Shown piece after piece: positions 28,110 to 36,720 of a DNA stretch of 64,000 nt (the first letter of the stretch is position 1; the number at the start of each line of letters is the position of its first letter). The DNA is taken from positions 558,001 through 622,000 of the forward strand of contig WGMG01000006.1 of NCBI GenBank assembly GCA_016125185.1, in the 5' to 3' direction. The position numbers were made by a program, and so were the translations under genes. The notes under the pieces were generated by a model. That model worked only from the letters and a program-made list of their open reading frames with translations, was not told the DNA's origin and did not search any database. This stretch comes from Armatimonadota bacterium (lineage in GTDB: Bacteria > Armatimonadota > Fimbriimonadia > Fimbriimonadales > Fimbriimonadaceae).

Positions 28110-28152
28110 CTCCGATTTTCGGAGAGCTCGGACGCGTGCGTGTCCGGGCTCT
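28110..28152 (+). promoter_or_regulatory. Two adjacent hairpins in the HNH gene leader
   Basis: CTCCG/CGGAG (28110-28124), then AGAGCTCGGAC/GTCCGGGCTCT with an 8-base loop (28123-28152), followed by TCTTGCTTT. A -10-like GATAAT lies at 28090-28095. The two stems share two bases and could be alternative structures, or the second may terminate transcription from upstream. Confidence 0.4.
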
Positions 28153-28202
28153 TCTTGCTTTAAGGGGTGCCATTTCCTTGGTTTTTAGAGAGAGGAAGGA
28201 AA

Positions 28203-28742
28203 ATGGCGTTGCATGACGTTTTAGTACTAAACAGCAATTATGAGCCGCTGAATGTTTGCAACGTTCGGCGCGCAATCTCTTTGTTAGTTCTCGGGAAGGC
28301 CGATGTGATCGTACATCGGGACGAGCCGATTATTTCGGCGGGTGGAGAACTGGAGTCGCCAGCGGTTTTACGGATGAAATACCAAGTTAAGAGGCCTTTG
28401 CCGCAGTTGCGGCTGTCTCGTCATGCCGTACTTGCCCGCGACAACTATACATGTCAGTATTGCGGCGTGCGAGCGAAGGACATGACGATCGACCACGTGG
28501 TTCCGCGTTGGGTCGGCGGTCCGCACACGTGGGACAACTTGGTGGCTTGTTGCCGCCGATGCAACCTGAAGAAGGCGGATAAGACGCCTCAGCAGGCGAA
28601 CATGACGCTGAAGCGGAAGCCTAGGCGGCCGAGCTTTGTGCCGTACCTGTCGCTACCGATCTACCTGAAGGCGCAGAGCCGGGACGAGTGGCGGGACTTT
28701 TTGCCCTACTTCCCAGAAGTTCAGGCCGTTTCGGTTGCCTAG
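28203..28742 (+). CDS. HNH endonuclease family protein
   Basis: 179 residues from the ATG at 28203, which has GAGAGGAAGGAA directly upstream; an ATG 12 codons earlier has no such site. The protein matches the common stand-alone HNH type that begins with VLVLNSNYEPLNVCNVRRAI. It carries a zinc-binding CQYCG, the HNH core IDHVVPRWVGGPHTWDNLVACCRRCN (His in DHV, Asn in WDN, second Cys pair CCRRC), and a basic tail. Such proteins are widespread in bacterial genomes without a clear role in restriction or repair. No partner gene is seen here. Confidence 0.92.
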   Translation: MALHDVLVLNSNYEPLNVCNVRRAISLLVLGKADVIVHRDEPIISAGGELESPAVLRMKYQVKRPLPQLRLSRHAVLARDNYTCQYCGVRAKDMTIDHVVPRWVGGPHTWDNLVACCRRCNLKKADKTPQQANMTLKRKPRRPSFVPYLSLPIYLKAQSRDEWRDFLPYFPEVQAVSVA

Positions 28743-28746
28743 TTGT

Positions 28747-28770
28747 GGGTACCCCCTAAAGGGGGTATCC
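28747..28770 (+). terminator. Hairpin after the HNH gene
   Basis: GGGTACCCCCT and AGGGGGTATCC form a 10-pair stem with a two-base loop 4 bases after the stop codon. The T run is weak (TTAACC), so it is only a likely terminator. Confidence 0.55.
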
Positions 28771-28819
28771 TTAACCTGTTCCTGGGTTTAACTCCATGGA
28801 TGGAACAGGACAATCAGGC

Positions 28820-30094
28820 ATGAATTCTCTCGTTATTCGGGGTGGCCGAAAGCTTTCCGGCGAAATCGAAGTTTCTGGAAGCAAGAACATCGCCCTCGCA
28901 ATTTTATCGTCCGTCGTGTTGGCCGAAGAGCCCGTGGTCTTGCGCAACGTTCCGCGCATCAGCGACACCGAAATTAAAGCTCAACTGCTCGAGGTTTTTG
29001 GAGCCAAGGTTCGGTGGGAGGACGACTCGCTTTACATCGACTGCTCCGAACTGAGAGCGGGAGAGGCGGACGAAGAGATGGTCCGCTCGATTCGAACTTC
29101 TTTCTACATGGTCGGTCCGCTTTTGGCGCGTATCGGCAAGCTGGATATGCCGGCTCCGGGCGGCTGTAAGATCGGGGCGCGACCGGTCGATCTGCACCTG
29201 AAGGGCCTGCACGCCTTGGGTGCGACGATCGACTTGGACGGCGGCGTCTATCGGGCGTCGGCGGAGAAGCTGAGGGGAACCGAAGTTTATTTGGACAAGC
29301 CGAGCGCAGGCGCGACTCAGCACATCATGAGCACGGCGGCGCTGGCACACGGCACAACGACGATCACCAACGCGGCGATGGAACCCGAAATCGTGGCACT
29401 GGGTCATTTTCTGAACCGCATCGGCGCGAATGTGGAAGGCGCGGGAACGTCCAGCATCACGATTCAGGGCAAAAAAAGCCTGAGCGGCGGGACGTACAAG
29501 ATTCCGGCCGACCGCATCCAGGCGGGCACGTTCCTGCTGGCGGGCGCGATCACCGGTGGCGACGTGACGGTGAAGGACATTTTGCCGGAGGACCAGACGG
29601 CGGTTGTGAACAAGCTTCGCGAGGCAGGAGCGATGATCGAGACCGGGGCGGACTGGGTTCGCGTTGGGGCTCCGAGCCGACTTCAGTCGGTTAACGTGAT
29701 CACGATGCCGCATCCGGGTTTTCCGACCGACATGCAACAGCCGATGGCGGCGACCCTTTGCGTGGCCGAAGGGACGTCGATTGTGGAAGAGACGATTTAT
29801 GAGAGCCGAACCGGGCACATCTCGGAATTGAACCGAATGGGAGCCAAGATTCGGCAGGACGGAAGCAGTGCGGTAATCCAGGGGGTCGGCGAGCTGAGAG
29901 GCGCAACGGTGCACGCTTCGGACCTGCGCGCGGGCGCGGCTTTGTGCTTGGCCGGACTGGTGGCGCACGGCGAGACCGTGGTCAAAAATGTACACTTTAT
30001 CGACCGAGGTTATGAATCCATCGAGAACTCCCTACAATCTCTCGGGGCCGATATTCTCCGGGTTGGGACGGAAGGTACTCTAGCTGAATATTGA
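28820..30094 (+). CDS. murA: UDP-N-acetylglucosamine 1-carboxyvinyltransferase
   Basis: 424 residues from the ATG at 28820; the ATG at 28796 would add eight residues. MurA transfers enolpyruvate to UDP-GlcNAc, the first committed step of peptidoglycan synthesis. The N-terminus is SLVIRGGRKLSGEIEVSGSKN, with the catalytic Cys in APGGCKIGARPVDLHLKGL. HPGFPTDMQQPMAA and the ending FIDRGYESIENSLQSLGADI are invariant family blocks. The Cys is present, so the enzyme should be fosfomycin-sensitive; organisms with Asp at this site are resistant. It overlaps the mreB start by four bases (TTGA). Confidence 0.97.
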   Translation: MNSLVIRGGRKLSGEIEVSGSKNIALAILSSVVLAEEPVVLRNVPRISDTEIKAQLLEVFGAKVRWEDDSLYIDCSELRAGEADEEMVRSIRTSFYMVGPLLARIGKLDMPAPGGCKIGARPVDLHLKGLHALGATIDLDGGVYRASAEKLRGTEVYLDKPSAGATQHIMSTAALAHGTTTITNAAMEPEIVALGHFLNRIGANVEGAGTSSITIQGKKSLSGGTYKIPADRIQAGTFLLAGAITGGDVTVKDILPEDQTAVVNKLREAGAMIETGADWVRVGAPSRLQSVNVITMPHPGFPTDMQQPMAATLCVAEGTSIVEETIYESRTGHISELNRMGAKIRQDGSSAVIQGVGELRGATVHASDLRAGAALCLAGLVAHGETVVKNVHFIDRGYESIENSLQSLGADILRVGTEGTLAEY

Positions 30095-31110
30095 GATTCG
30101 TTCCGCGGATAGCCGTCGACCTCGGCACAGCTAACATCCTCGTCTATCGAAGTGGCAAGGGCATCGTCTTGAGCGAGCCTACGGTTGTGGCCGTCAACAC
30201 CTCGACCGGAAAGGTTTTGGCGGTTGGGAACGACGCCCGCGAGATGATCGGACGAACGCCGGCGAACATCACCGCGATTCGGCCGATGAAGGACGGCGTG
30301 ATCGCCGACTACACCACGACGCTGATGATGATGAAGCACATCATCGAGAAGACGTGCGGGTCTCGACTCCCTTTTAAGTTTGCTCCCGATACGCTGATCT
30401 GCGTTCCGGCGGGCGTCACCAACGTCGAGCGACGGGCCGTCATCAAGGCGGCGAAGGAAGCCGGGGCCGGGCGAGCGATGACCATCGAAGAGCCCTATGT
30501 CGCGGCGATCGGCGCAGGTCTGCCCATCGAGTCGGCGGGCGGCAACATGGTCGTCGATATCGGCGGCGGAACGACGGATATCGCGGTGCTTTCGCTCGGT
30601 GGAATCGTGACGTCGCAGAGCATCCGGGTGGCGGGTAACAAGATGGATGAGGCGATTCAGAAGCACATCCGTAACGCGTACAACCTGATGATCGGCGAGA
30701 TGACCGCGGAAGAGATCAAGATCGCGCTGGGATCGGCGTATCCGGCCACGCAAGAGGCGAAGATGGAAGTCCGCGGTCGAGACATGATCCACGGCTTGCC
30801 GAAGACGATCGAGATCAGCAGTATTGAGATCCGCGAGGCTTTGAACGAGCCGGTGCGGCAGATCGCCGAGAAGCTGTGTCACGTGTTGGAAGAGACTCCT
30901 CCGGAGTTGGCGAGCGACGTCATCGAGCGGGGAATCACGCTGACGGGTGGCGGCGCGCTTTTGAGAGGATTGGATCGATATCTGCAAGATGTGACGCAGA
31001 TTAATGTCCGCGTGGCGGATAATGCACTTACCTGCGTGGCCCAGGGAACGGGCCAGGCGATCGAGCGAATCAACTCGATCAAGTCGAGCGGAGCGTTGAC
31101 GGAACTATGA
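30091..31110 (+). CDS. mreB: Rod-shape-determining protein MreB
   Basis: 339 residues, normal length. The actin fold motifs are visible: phosphate 1 IAVDLGTANILVY, the connecting segment, phosphate 2 MVVDIGGGTTDIAVLSLGG, and the adenosine motif LTGGGALLRGLDRYL. The start is TTG at 30091, overlapping the murA stop codon; no ATG exists near the N-terminus in frame. It forms membrane-bound filaments that guide side-wall peptidoglycan synthesis, so the cell should be rod-shaped. MreC and MreD are not adjacent, which is less usual. Its stop overlaps the next gene (ATGA), so murA, mreB and the 31107 gene are coupled. Confidence 0.97.
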   Translation: MRFVPRIAVDLGTANILVYRSGKGIVLSEPTVVAVNTSTGKVLAVGNDAREMIGRTPANITAIRPMKDGVIADYTTTLMMMKHIIEKTCGSRLPFKFAPDTLICVPAGVTNVERRAVIKAAKEAGAGRAMTIEEPYVAAIGAGLPIESAGGNMVVDIGGGTTDIAVLSLGGIVTSQSIRVAGNKMDEAIQKHIRNAYNLMIGEMTAEEIKIALGSAYPATQEAKMEVRGRDMIHGLPKTIEISSIEIREALNEPVRQIAEKLCHVLEETPPELASDVIERGITLTGGGALLRGLDRYLQDVTQINVRVADNALTCVAQGTGQAIERINSIKSSGALTEL

Positions 31111-31655
31111 AGTACCTCGCCATTTTGGTCTCTCTTCTTCTTTGCGGGCTTGCCTTTGGGCAGGGCGACGACAGCGGGGTGAAAGACCCCAAGATGAAGC
31201 AACCGAAGGTTATCAAGGCTACAACTGCGCCGGTGACCCATGCGGAGGCACAGAAGACGTTTGATAAGATGTGGGCGGCGATGGCGAAGGGTCTGAAGGT
31301 TAAGGGCTCGAATCCGGTCGCTTTGGCTTCGGATGCCAAGCCGATCACCAAGAACGAGGTTTTGGCGGCGATGCAGAAGGTTGTCGATCAGGTCACGCCG
31401 ATGTTCAAGCGCTCGGCGACTCCGGCGGCATTTGTTCCGGCTCGATTCCGAAAGGACTTCGACCAGACGGCTTTCACGAAGTTGGTGAAAGACGGGTTTG
31501 TGATGCCTTACGGCCCGCTGGTGACGGGTTCCAATGAGACTGTTTCCACGCACGATTTTGGCGACGCAGTCGGCACCTTGATGGTGCGGATCTCTGATCT
31601 AGTCCATCTTCCTTCACGCAAGTACAGCCCGGCGTTGATGGACGGCGGCAACTAG
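31107..31655 (+). CDS. Hypothetical secreted protein coupled to mreB
   Basis: 182 residues. A clear signal peptide (KYLAILVSLLLCGLAFGQ) is cut at about residue 19. The mature part is Lys-rich and contains two stretches that look like distant S-layer-homology-type helices (THAEAQKTFDKMWAAMAKGL and KLVKDGFVMPYGPL with DFGDAVGTLMVRISDL); that similarity is weak and only a suggestion. The gene overlaps the mreB stop by ATGA and its own stop overlaps the convergent GH127 gene by four bases. A role in the envelope is inferred from the signal peptide and coupling only. Confidence 0.65.
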   Translation: MKYLAILVSLLLCGLAFGQGDDSGVKDPKMKQPKVIKATTAPVTHAEAQKTFDKMWAAMAKGLKVKGSNPVALASDAKPITKNEVLAAMQKVVDQVTPMFKRSATPAAFVPARFRKDFDQTAFTKLVKDGFVMPYGPLVTGSNETVSTHDFGDAVGTLMVRISDLVHLPSRKYSPALMDGGN

Positions 31656-33526
31656 TTGTGCCGTAACCAGACCTGCATGTAACTGGGACCTTTCGCGTTC
31701 CAGGTTCGGTAGGGGATCAGGTTGACGGTGCCCACGCTGGCGTCGGTGTCGGCGAATTCATCGTATAGTGGCTGATCTTCGTCAAGCGAGTCCGAAAGGC
31801 TGGTGGCCTGGAGGACCGGCGAGCCATCGAGGGCTTTGTTGCCGGGCTGGCGGATTTCCTCGCCGAGATCGAACACCTTGAACTGCGGAGCGTTTTCGAG
31901 TTTGACTTCTTCGGCGCAGTAGATCGAGGGGCCGTAGGACACGGCAAGACGGCCGACGTTGTCCATGACGAGCGGGTGCGACTGGTTCACGCGCACCGTC
32001 ATTTCGAAATCGAGCTCGATGGAGGTGTTGTGCCAGTCGTGGCTGAAGACCATGAAGCCGTCTTCGTACTCAGCGCCTTCGGTCGAGTCGGGGAAATCGA
32101 CGTTGACCTCGTCACTCCAGTCCGGGATTCGAACGGCGAGTTTGACCGCATGTTTGGCCTTGCCGGAGAGGGTGAGCGAAACCTTGCCGTTGTGCGGATA
32201 TTGGCTCTGGATTTTGAGGGTGAGACCGCAGGAGAGGGCGTATTCGCCATCGACGGGCATGCCGATATAGACGGTGTCATCGGACTCCCAGAGGGCGTAT
32301 TGCACGATGCTTCCGACAAAGCGGGCGACGTTGGGCGGGCAACAGGCGCAGGTGAACCACGGTGCGCGCTCGTGGCTTTTGCGGCTTTCGAGCGGGTTGT
32401 CGTAGTAGTAGAGTGTGGTGTCGAGGCTGACGCCGCTGAGGACGCCGTTCATGGTTACGCGCTCGACGATGTCGAGGTATTCCGAGTTGCCGTTGGCTTC
32501 GAACATGCGGCGGCCCCACATGGCGAGCGCGATTCCGGCGCAGGTTTCGGCGTAGGCGTTGAGGTTTGGTAGGTCGAAGTCATCGGTAAAGCCCTCGTTG
32601 TCGCCGGTGCTGCCGATGCCGCCGGTGATGTACATCCGCTTGGTAGTCAAGTTCTCCCAGATGGTCTGGAGGGCGTCGAAGAGGCCCTGATCCTCACGTC
32701 GGGCGGCGCTCATGGCGGCGGCGGCGTACAGGTAGGTGGCGCGGACGGAGTGTCCGACGATCTTGGTCTGCTCTCGGATCGGCTTATCGTCTTGGGCGTA
32801 GGCGCCGTCGTAGTGGCCGTTCTTGAGGATGAGGGCGTTGGCGTGGCGGAAATACTCTTTTGTCTCAGGGTCCTCGACTTCGGGTTCGAAGGGGGAGGGA
32901 CGCTGTCCACGGATGTCGATCATCCAGTCGGCAAGCTCGGCGTATTGGAGGTCGCCGGTCGCCTCGGTGAGGCGGTAGAGGGCGATTTCAACCTCGGGGT
33001 GGCCGCAGAAGCCCTTCTTTTTGTCGGGTCCGTAGAGCGATTTAATGTGGGCGACGGCTCGCTTGGAGACTTCGAGGAGGCGACTGTCACCGAGGTTCTG
33101 GTGGAGGGCGACGGCTGCTTCGAAAAGGTGCCCGAGGCAGTACATCTCGTGCATGTTGACGAGGTTGCGCCACTTGTAGGTCGGGAGGTTGAGCTGGACG
33201 AGGGTGAAGAGGTAGCCGTCGTCGGCCTGGGCTCCTTCGATGGCCTTGATGGCGGTGTCGATGACCTCGGCAACTTTGGGGTTGGGGCGGAGCTTTTGGA
33301 TGTAGGCCGCGCCCTCGAGCCACTTGTAGACGTCGCTATCGTTAAACCGCAGTCCTTCGTGGGTGCCGGTTTCCTTTCGAGCGACCCGGTAGAAGTTTTC
33401 GAGCCGTCCGGTAGAGATGATTTGATCCCACTGGCTGAGGATGCCTTTTTCGGAGAATTCGTCCAGGTATCGACCCCAGAAGCCGGTGATCGAGTTGACT
33501 TGGGAGAGGGCGATGGGACGAATCAT
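31652..33526 (-). CDS. Glycoside hydrolase family 127/146-type beta-L-arabinofuranosidase
   Basis: 624 residues, the usual size. The start PIALSQVNSITGFWGRYLDEF and the middle YITGGIGSTGDNEGFTDDFDLPN are typical of DUF1680/GH127. The zinc-binding cluster typical of the retaining enzyme is present as WFTCACCPPNVARFVGSIVQYAL, preceded by a Glu/Tyr-rich segment where the other ligand and catalytic residues lie. These enzymes remove beta-linked L-arabinofuranose from plant-derived glycans. No signal peptide is visible, so it probably acts on imported oligosaccharides. TATCCT lies ten bases from the ATG. It is a monocistronic minus-strand gene. Confidence 0.92.
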   Translation of the reverse strand: MIRPIALSQVNSITGFWGRYLDEFSEKGILSQWDQIISTGRLENFYRVARKETGTHEGLRFNDSDVYKWLEGAAYIQKLRPNPKVAEVIDTAIKAIEGAQADDGYLFTLVQLNLPTYKWRNLVNMHEMYCLGHLFEAAVALHQNLGDSRLLEVSKRAVAHIKSLYGPDKKKGFCGHPEVEIALYRLTEATGDLQYAELADWMIDIRGQRPSPFEPEVEDPETKEYFRHANALILKNGHYDGAYAQDDKPIREQTKIVGHSVRATYLYAAAAMSAARREDQGLFDALQTIWENLTTKRMYITGGIGSTGDNEGFTDDFDLPNLNAYAETCAGIALAMWGRRMFEANGNSEYLDIVERVTMNGVLSGVSLDTTLYYYDNPLESRKSHERAPWFTCACCPPNVARFVGSIVQYALWESDDTVYIGMPVDGEYALSCGLTLKIQSQYPHNGKVSLTLSGKAKHAVKLAVRIPDWSDEVNVDFPDSTEGAEYEDGFMVFSHDWHNTSIELDFEMTVRVNQSHPLVMDNVGRLAVSYGPSIYCAEEVKLENAPQFKVFDLGEEIRQPGNKALDGSPVLQATSLSDSLDEDQPLYDEFADTDASVGTVNLIPYRTWNAKGPSYMQVWLRHN

Positions 33527-33650
33527 ATGATAGGGAAGGATACCGCTTTGGGTCAGGGCGAAGGGCTCGCTTCGCTAGGGCAAGGGCAGCGAGAGCGGGG
33601 GAAGCGAGATGGCCTTTACCTAGTCAGGCTTAAGAACCTAGTCGTCCAGC

Positions 33651-33730
33651 GGATTTTCGCCTCTCGTCGTTCTGCGCTTGGGTTGCTGAACGACACTTTC
33701 TCCAAATTTCCTTCAGAAATTTGGAGAAAG
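33651..33730. repeat. Composite hairpin repeat, copy 2 (family B)
   Basis: CTCTCGTCGTTCTGC, GCTGAACGACAC, then CTTTCTCCAAATTTCC, loop TTC, AGAAATTTGGAGAAAG. It matches 22119-22201 in order and spacing, with compensating changes in the second stem. The rest of the 250-base gap holds nothing recognisable. Confidence 0.8.
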
Positions 33731-33776
33731 CCTTTGCCGCTCGTTACTTCTCTCGCTGGCTTTGCCGCTTCTTCCG

Positions 33777-34337
33777 CTACTTGTTGTAGTTCGGTTCCCA
33801 GTCGCCTTTGCCGCCGGGGAGGAGATCGAGGAGGCCCCACAGCGCGCAGTAGTCGTCGCCAGGGCCGAAGTAGGATTGGGCGTGGCGGGTGATCGAGCCA
33901 TCGGCGTTCTTCTTGAGGGCGGTAACACCGGGCCAGGTGCCCCATTCGGCATCGAAGCCAAAGTCTTTGACCAGCGAGGTGCCGTCGAGGCTGACACACG
34001 GGAATTCCCAATCTCGGCTTCCGGTGAACTGAGCCATTTTATGCGCGGGATCGGGTGAGGTGAGGACGAAGGCGCACTTGGTCTTGAGGTACGGCCAAAA
34101 CGCATTGAAGCCATCGGCCCAGAGCGTGCAGTACGAGCAACCGGAGCCCATGTTGTGGATCAGAAGCATCTCGTCGTATTCGCCGAAGAGATCGGACAGC
34201 TTGACCGAAGTGCCATCGGCGCGCTTTAGTTCGTAATCCTGGACGGGGTCGGCTGGGGCAGAGCGGCGGAGTTCGGCCAATCGAACTTTTTGTTCCTCGA
34301 TTTCCTTTTCGAGGGCTTTGATTTCTTCGGTGATCAT
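33777..34337 (-). CDS. DUF899 family thioredoxin-like protein
   Basis: 186 residues from the ATG at 34337, two bases from the stop of the YciI gene; a longer start would overlap that gene. After a helical Glu/Lys-rich N-terminus it has the DUF899 pattern: LSDLFGEYDEMLLIHNMGSGCSYCTLWADGF, with a CSYC redox-like motif, then SRDWEFPCVSLDG and a DDYCALWGLLDLLPGG ending. The fold is thioredoxin-like; members are cytoplasmic and of unknown function. It is the last gene of a minus-strand cluster with a YciI-type protein and a beta-lactamase-fold hydrolase. Confidence 0.85.
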   Translation of the reverse strand: MITEEIKALEKEIEEQKVRLAELRRSAPADPVQDYELKRADGTSVKLSDLFGEYDEMLLIHNMGSGCSYCTLWADGFNAFWPYLKTKCAFVLTSPDPAHKMAQFTGSRDWEFPCVSLDGTSLVKDFGFDAEWGTWPGVTALKKNADGSITRHAQSYFGPGDDYCALWGLLDLLPGGKGDWEPNYNK

Positions 34338-34338
34338 C

Positions 34339-34665
34339 TTAGTTGGTATTGTGCGGGTTTTCGCAGAGGAGCGCAACCCGGTAGGGCTGTAGTTCCGCGG
34401 TCATGACGCCGTTGACGATGGCGGGGTCGCTATCGACGATGCTCTGGGCTTCTTCGTCGGATTCGGCGGCGATGATGCCGATGCCGATGGTCTTTTCGAC
34501 AGGGCCGAAGGTGCGACCGGCGAGGAGCATTTTGCCCTCGGCCACAAGCCGTTGGCAGTAGGCGAAATGTTCGCCCACGACCCGGGTCTCCTCGTCGGTA
34601 AGCCCGTCGGAAAGCATTTCGTAGCGGGTTGGGCGCAAGACGATGAGGTGGGGCCAGCGGTTCAT
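34339..34665 (-). CDS. YciI-like protein
   Basis: 108 residues from the ATG at 34665, which overlaps the stop codon of the upstream hydrolase gene (ATGA). The dimeric ferredoxin-like YciI pattern is seen: LIVLRPTRYEML, VGEHFAYCQRLVAEGKMLLAG with the conserved His, and IGIGIIAAESDEEAQSIVDSDPA near the end. YciI relatives are small enzymes or ligand-binding proteins, mostly uncharacterised. Coupled translation with the upstream hydrolase and tight spacing to the DUF899 gene indicate one operon. Confidence 0.85.
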   Translation of the reverse strand: MNRWPHLIVLRPTRYEMLSDGLTDEETRVVGEHFAYCQRLVAEGKMLLAGRTFGPVEKTIGIGIIAAESDEEAQSIVDSDPAIVNGVMTAELQPYRVALLCENPHNTN

Positions 34666-36041
34666 TTTTTGTCTAGGTCGGCGGTCCGAGCGATGGAATA
34701 GATTTTGCCGTCTTCGGTGACCTGGAAGTCTACAATCCAAGTGGTTTTGTCGTCGTAAACGCGGTAGCGGAGGACGGTATCCGGCTTCTCGGGATGGCTA
34801 GAGATGAACTCCATCTTCTTGGTGTTAACGCAGTTGGCGAAGGTCGGCAGGACCATTCGTCCGCGCCCGGTGGCGAGGCGAAGTTGCATGTCCTCGTGGA
34901 AGCGCGGACTCTTGATGTCGCCCTTACCGAGGTCGATGAGTCCGGCCATGAGCTCCTCGGTTTCCTTGGGGTTAGGATCGGTGGTCGAGATTTGCGGCTT
35001 GCGGACCAGGCTCGGATCCATGATGCGGGCGATGCCAGCAGCGAAGCCGTCGCCGCCCACCGGATAGAGGTTACACAGCATGTAGATTTCGATCCGCTGT
35101 TTGGGGAAGGTGGAAATGGTGCCCGAGAAGCCGACGGAGTTGCCGCCGTGGGTGATCTGCGGCGAGCCCTCGATCGAATTGGTCATCCACCCGGCACCAT
35201 AGCCGGTCTTGCGTCCGCTGGTGACGAGTGAGGCGGTCTGCATGAACCTGACTGTGCTTTTTTTGACGACCTTTCCAGCTTCGAACTCCTCGGTCCACTT
35301 GCGAAGGTCGTCGACGGTTGAGAACTCGCCGCCATCGGAGGGAGTGGGCGAGACGCCGCCGGTGCCCGCGTCCTGAAGCTTATTTTCGATAAAGAAGTAG
35401 CCGGTGGCGCTCCGTTCGGGAAGAGGTTTTCCTGCCTCTTTGAAGCCGGTGTCGGTGAGGCCAAGCCGCTTGAAGACCCGCTCGGTGGCGATTTCACGGT
35501 AAGGCTTGCCGATGATTTTTTCGAGGATGAGGCCGAGGATGACGAAATTAGTGTTCGAGTACTGATACATGCGTCCCGAAGGGAAGTCGAGGTCGAGTTT
35601 GTACATCGTGTCCTTCCAGGTTTGCTGGTTGTAAGTGTCCATGAGGCCGACGCCGGGCACGAGCGCGTAATCCGGGAGGCCGGACTGATGGGAGATCAGT
35701 TGGTGGACTGTGATGTCCTTCCATTTTTCGGGGAAATCGGGGAGGATGTCTTTGACCTTTTGGTCGAGCTTGATCTTGGTCTGCTCGACCAACTGCATGA
35801 TGAGTGCGGCGGTGTAGGTCTTGCCGATGGAGCCGATGTCGAAGCGGTCGGTGACTTGGGTTGGCGTCTTCTTTTCGTCGTTCGAGACTCCGTAGGCTTG
35901 CTCCTTGAAAGTCTTGCCGTCTTTGACGATGAGGAGGGCGAGGCCGGGGATGTGCTGGCGCGCCATCTCGGATTCGACGTATTGGTCGATGGCGTCCTTT
36001 TGAAGGACGGAGAGAGGAAGGACGAGCGAAGCGAGAGTCAT
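34662..36041 (-). CDS. Secreted beta-lactamase-fold serine hydrolase
   Basis: 459 residues. The N-terminus TLASLVLPLSVLQ is a short signal-peptide-like segment. The class C beta-lactamase / esterase (Pfam Beta-lactamase) fold is clear: nucleophile SIGK near residue 71, the YSN motif in YQYSNTNFVILGLIL, and a HGGNSVGFSG motif in place of KTG. After about residue 340 an extra C-terminal domain of about 110 residues follows, as in many family members of the serine hydrolase / peptidase S12 group. The substrate may be a D-peptide or an ester; antibiotic resistance should not be assumed. GTAATC lies six bases before the ATG. Confidence 0.9.
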   Translation of the reverse strand: MTLASLVLPLSVLQKDAIDQYVESEMARQHIPGLALLIVKDGKTFKEQAYGVSNDEKKTPTQVTDRFDIGSIGKTYTAALIMQLVEQTKIKLDQKVKDILPDFPEKWKDITVHQLISHQSGLPDYALVPGVGLMDTYNQQTWKDTMYKLDLDFPSGRMYQYSNTNFVILGLILEKIIGKPYREIATERVFKRLGLTDTGFKEAGKPLPERSATGYFFIENKLQDAGTGGVSPTPSDGGEFSTVDDLRKWTEEFEAGKVVKKSTVRFMQTASLVTSGRKTGYGAGWMTNSIEGSPQITHGGNSVGFSGTISTFPKQRIEIYMLCNLYPVGGDGFAAGIARIMDPSLVRKPQISTTDPNPKETEELMAGLIDLGKGDIKSPRFHEDMQLRLATGRGRMVLPTFANCVNTKKMEFISSHPEKPDTVLRYRVYDDKTTWIVDFQVTEDGKIYSIARTADLDKK

Positions 36042-36086
36042 CGAACTGATTACCGTGGGCTGGTGGTGGATGGTTCCCGAGCGTTA

Positions 36087-36563
36087 TTACCAAGCGTCGA
36101 GGTCATCGCCGAGGAGTCCGCGATAGGTGACGAGTTGGGCGGTGTGATACCACTCATGGGCGGCGATGTTCCTCAGGACTTCGCTTCTTGGGCATTCGGT
36201 TAGGCGAAGGGCCTCCCACCACTTTTCGGGGCTTTCGACGTTTATTTCGAGTTCATCCTCGGTCATCGAGTCGATGTAGGCGAAGGTGGTTTCGCGGATA
36301 TTAGCGAGGACGGCTCTGGATTCAGTGAGGGTGGTGGTTTCTAGGTCGAAGGAGGGCGGATCGTCGTCTGGCCAGGTTCCGGTCTTGAGCCAGATGACGG
36401 CTTCGCGGTCTTTGTCGGCGATTTCGAGGATTTGTCCGGAGACGGTTTTTAGTCCGGGATTTGGACACCAATTCATTTGGTCGTCGGTGAAGCGGTCGAG
36501 GGTTTTGTCGAGGTCTCGGCGCACGGAGTTGAAGCGTGCTTTGAGGAGTTCGTGCGTGGTCAT
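36087..36563 (-). CDS. DinB family protein
   Basis: 158 residues, a four-helix bundle of the DinB/YfiT type. It starts HELLKARFNSVRRDLDKTLD, has WCPNPGLKTVSGQILEIADK with a conserved Trp and Ile region, and the metal-site HEWYHTAQLVTYRG near the C-terminus. The family includes metal-dependent thiol transferases such as bacillithiol transferases; many are of unknown function. CAAAAT at 36570-36575 lies six bases upstream of the ATG, suggesting a leaderless transcript. It may head the minus-strand cluster running to 33777. Confidence 0.9.
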   Translation of the reverse strand: MTTHELLKARFNSVRRDLDKTLDRFTDDQMNWCPNPGLKTVSGQILEIADKDREAVIWLKTGTWPDDDPPSFDLETTTLTESRAVLANIRETTFAYIDSMTEDELEINVESPEKWWEALRLTECPRSEVLRNIAAHEWYHTAQLVTYRGLLGDDLDAW

Positions 36564-36597
36564 GAGTTCATTTTGCCACGTCGATGTTTGGCGAATT

Positions 36598-36720
36598 GGC
36601 CCTCACCCGTCTCCTGACATGGGTCAGGAGACACCCATCCATTTTTGCTTTGCGAGGAATCAGAGCGGGACCTTGCGGACTGGCCCTCACCCGTCTCCTG
36701 ACATGGGTCAGGAGACACCC
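36598..36720. repeat. Tandem pair of a 39-base palindromic repeat
   Basis: GGCCCTCACCCGTCTCCTGA followed by CATGGGTCAGGAGACACCC occurs at 36598-36636 and again at 36682-36720 without a mismatch that I can see. Each copy can fold (TCTCCTGAC with GTCAGGAGA). Confidence 0.85.

Noticed and set aside
34662-36041. Antibiotic-resistance beta-lactamase
   Set aside because: The fold and SxxK/YxN motifs are shared by many esterases and peptidases; the third motif is HGG rather than KTG and a second domain is present.
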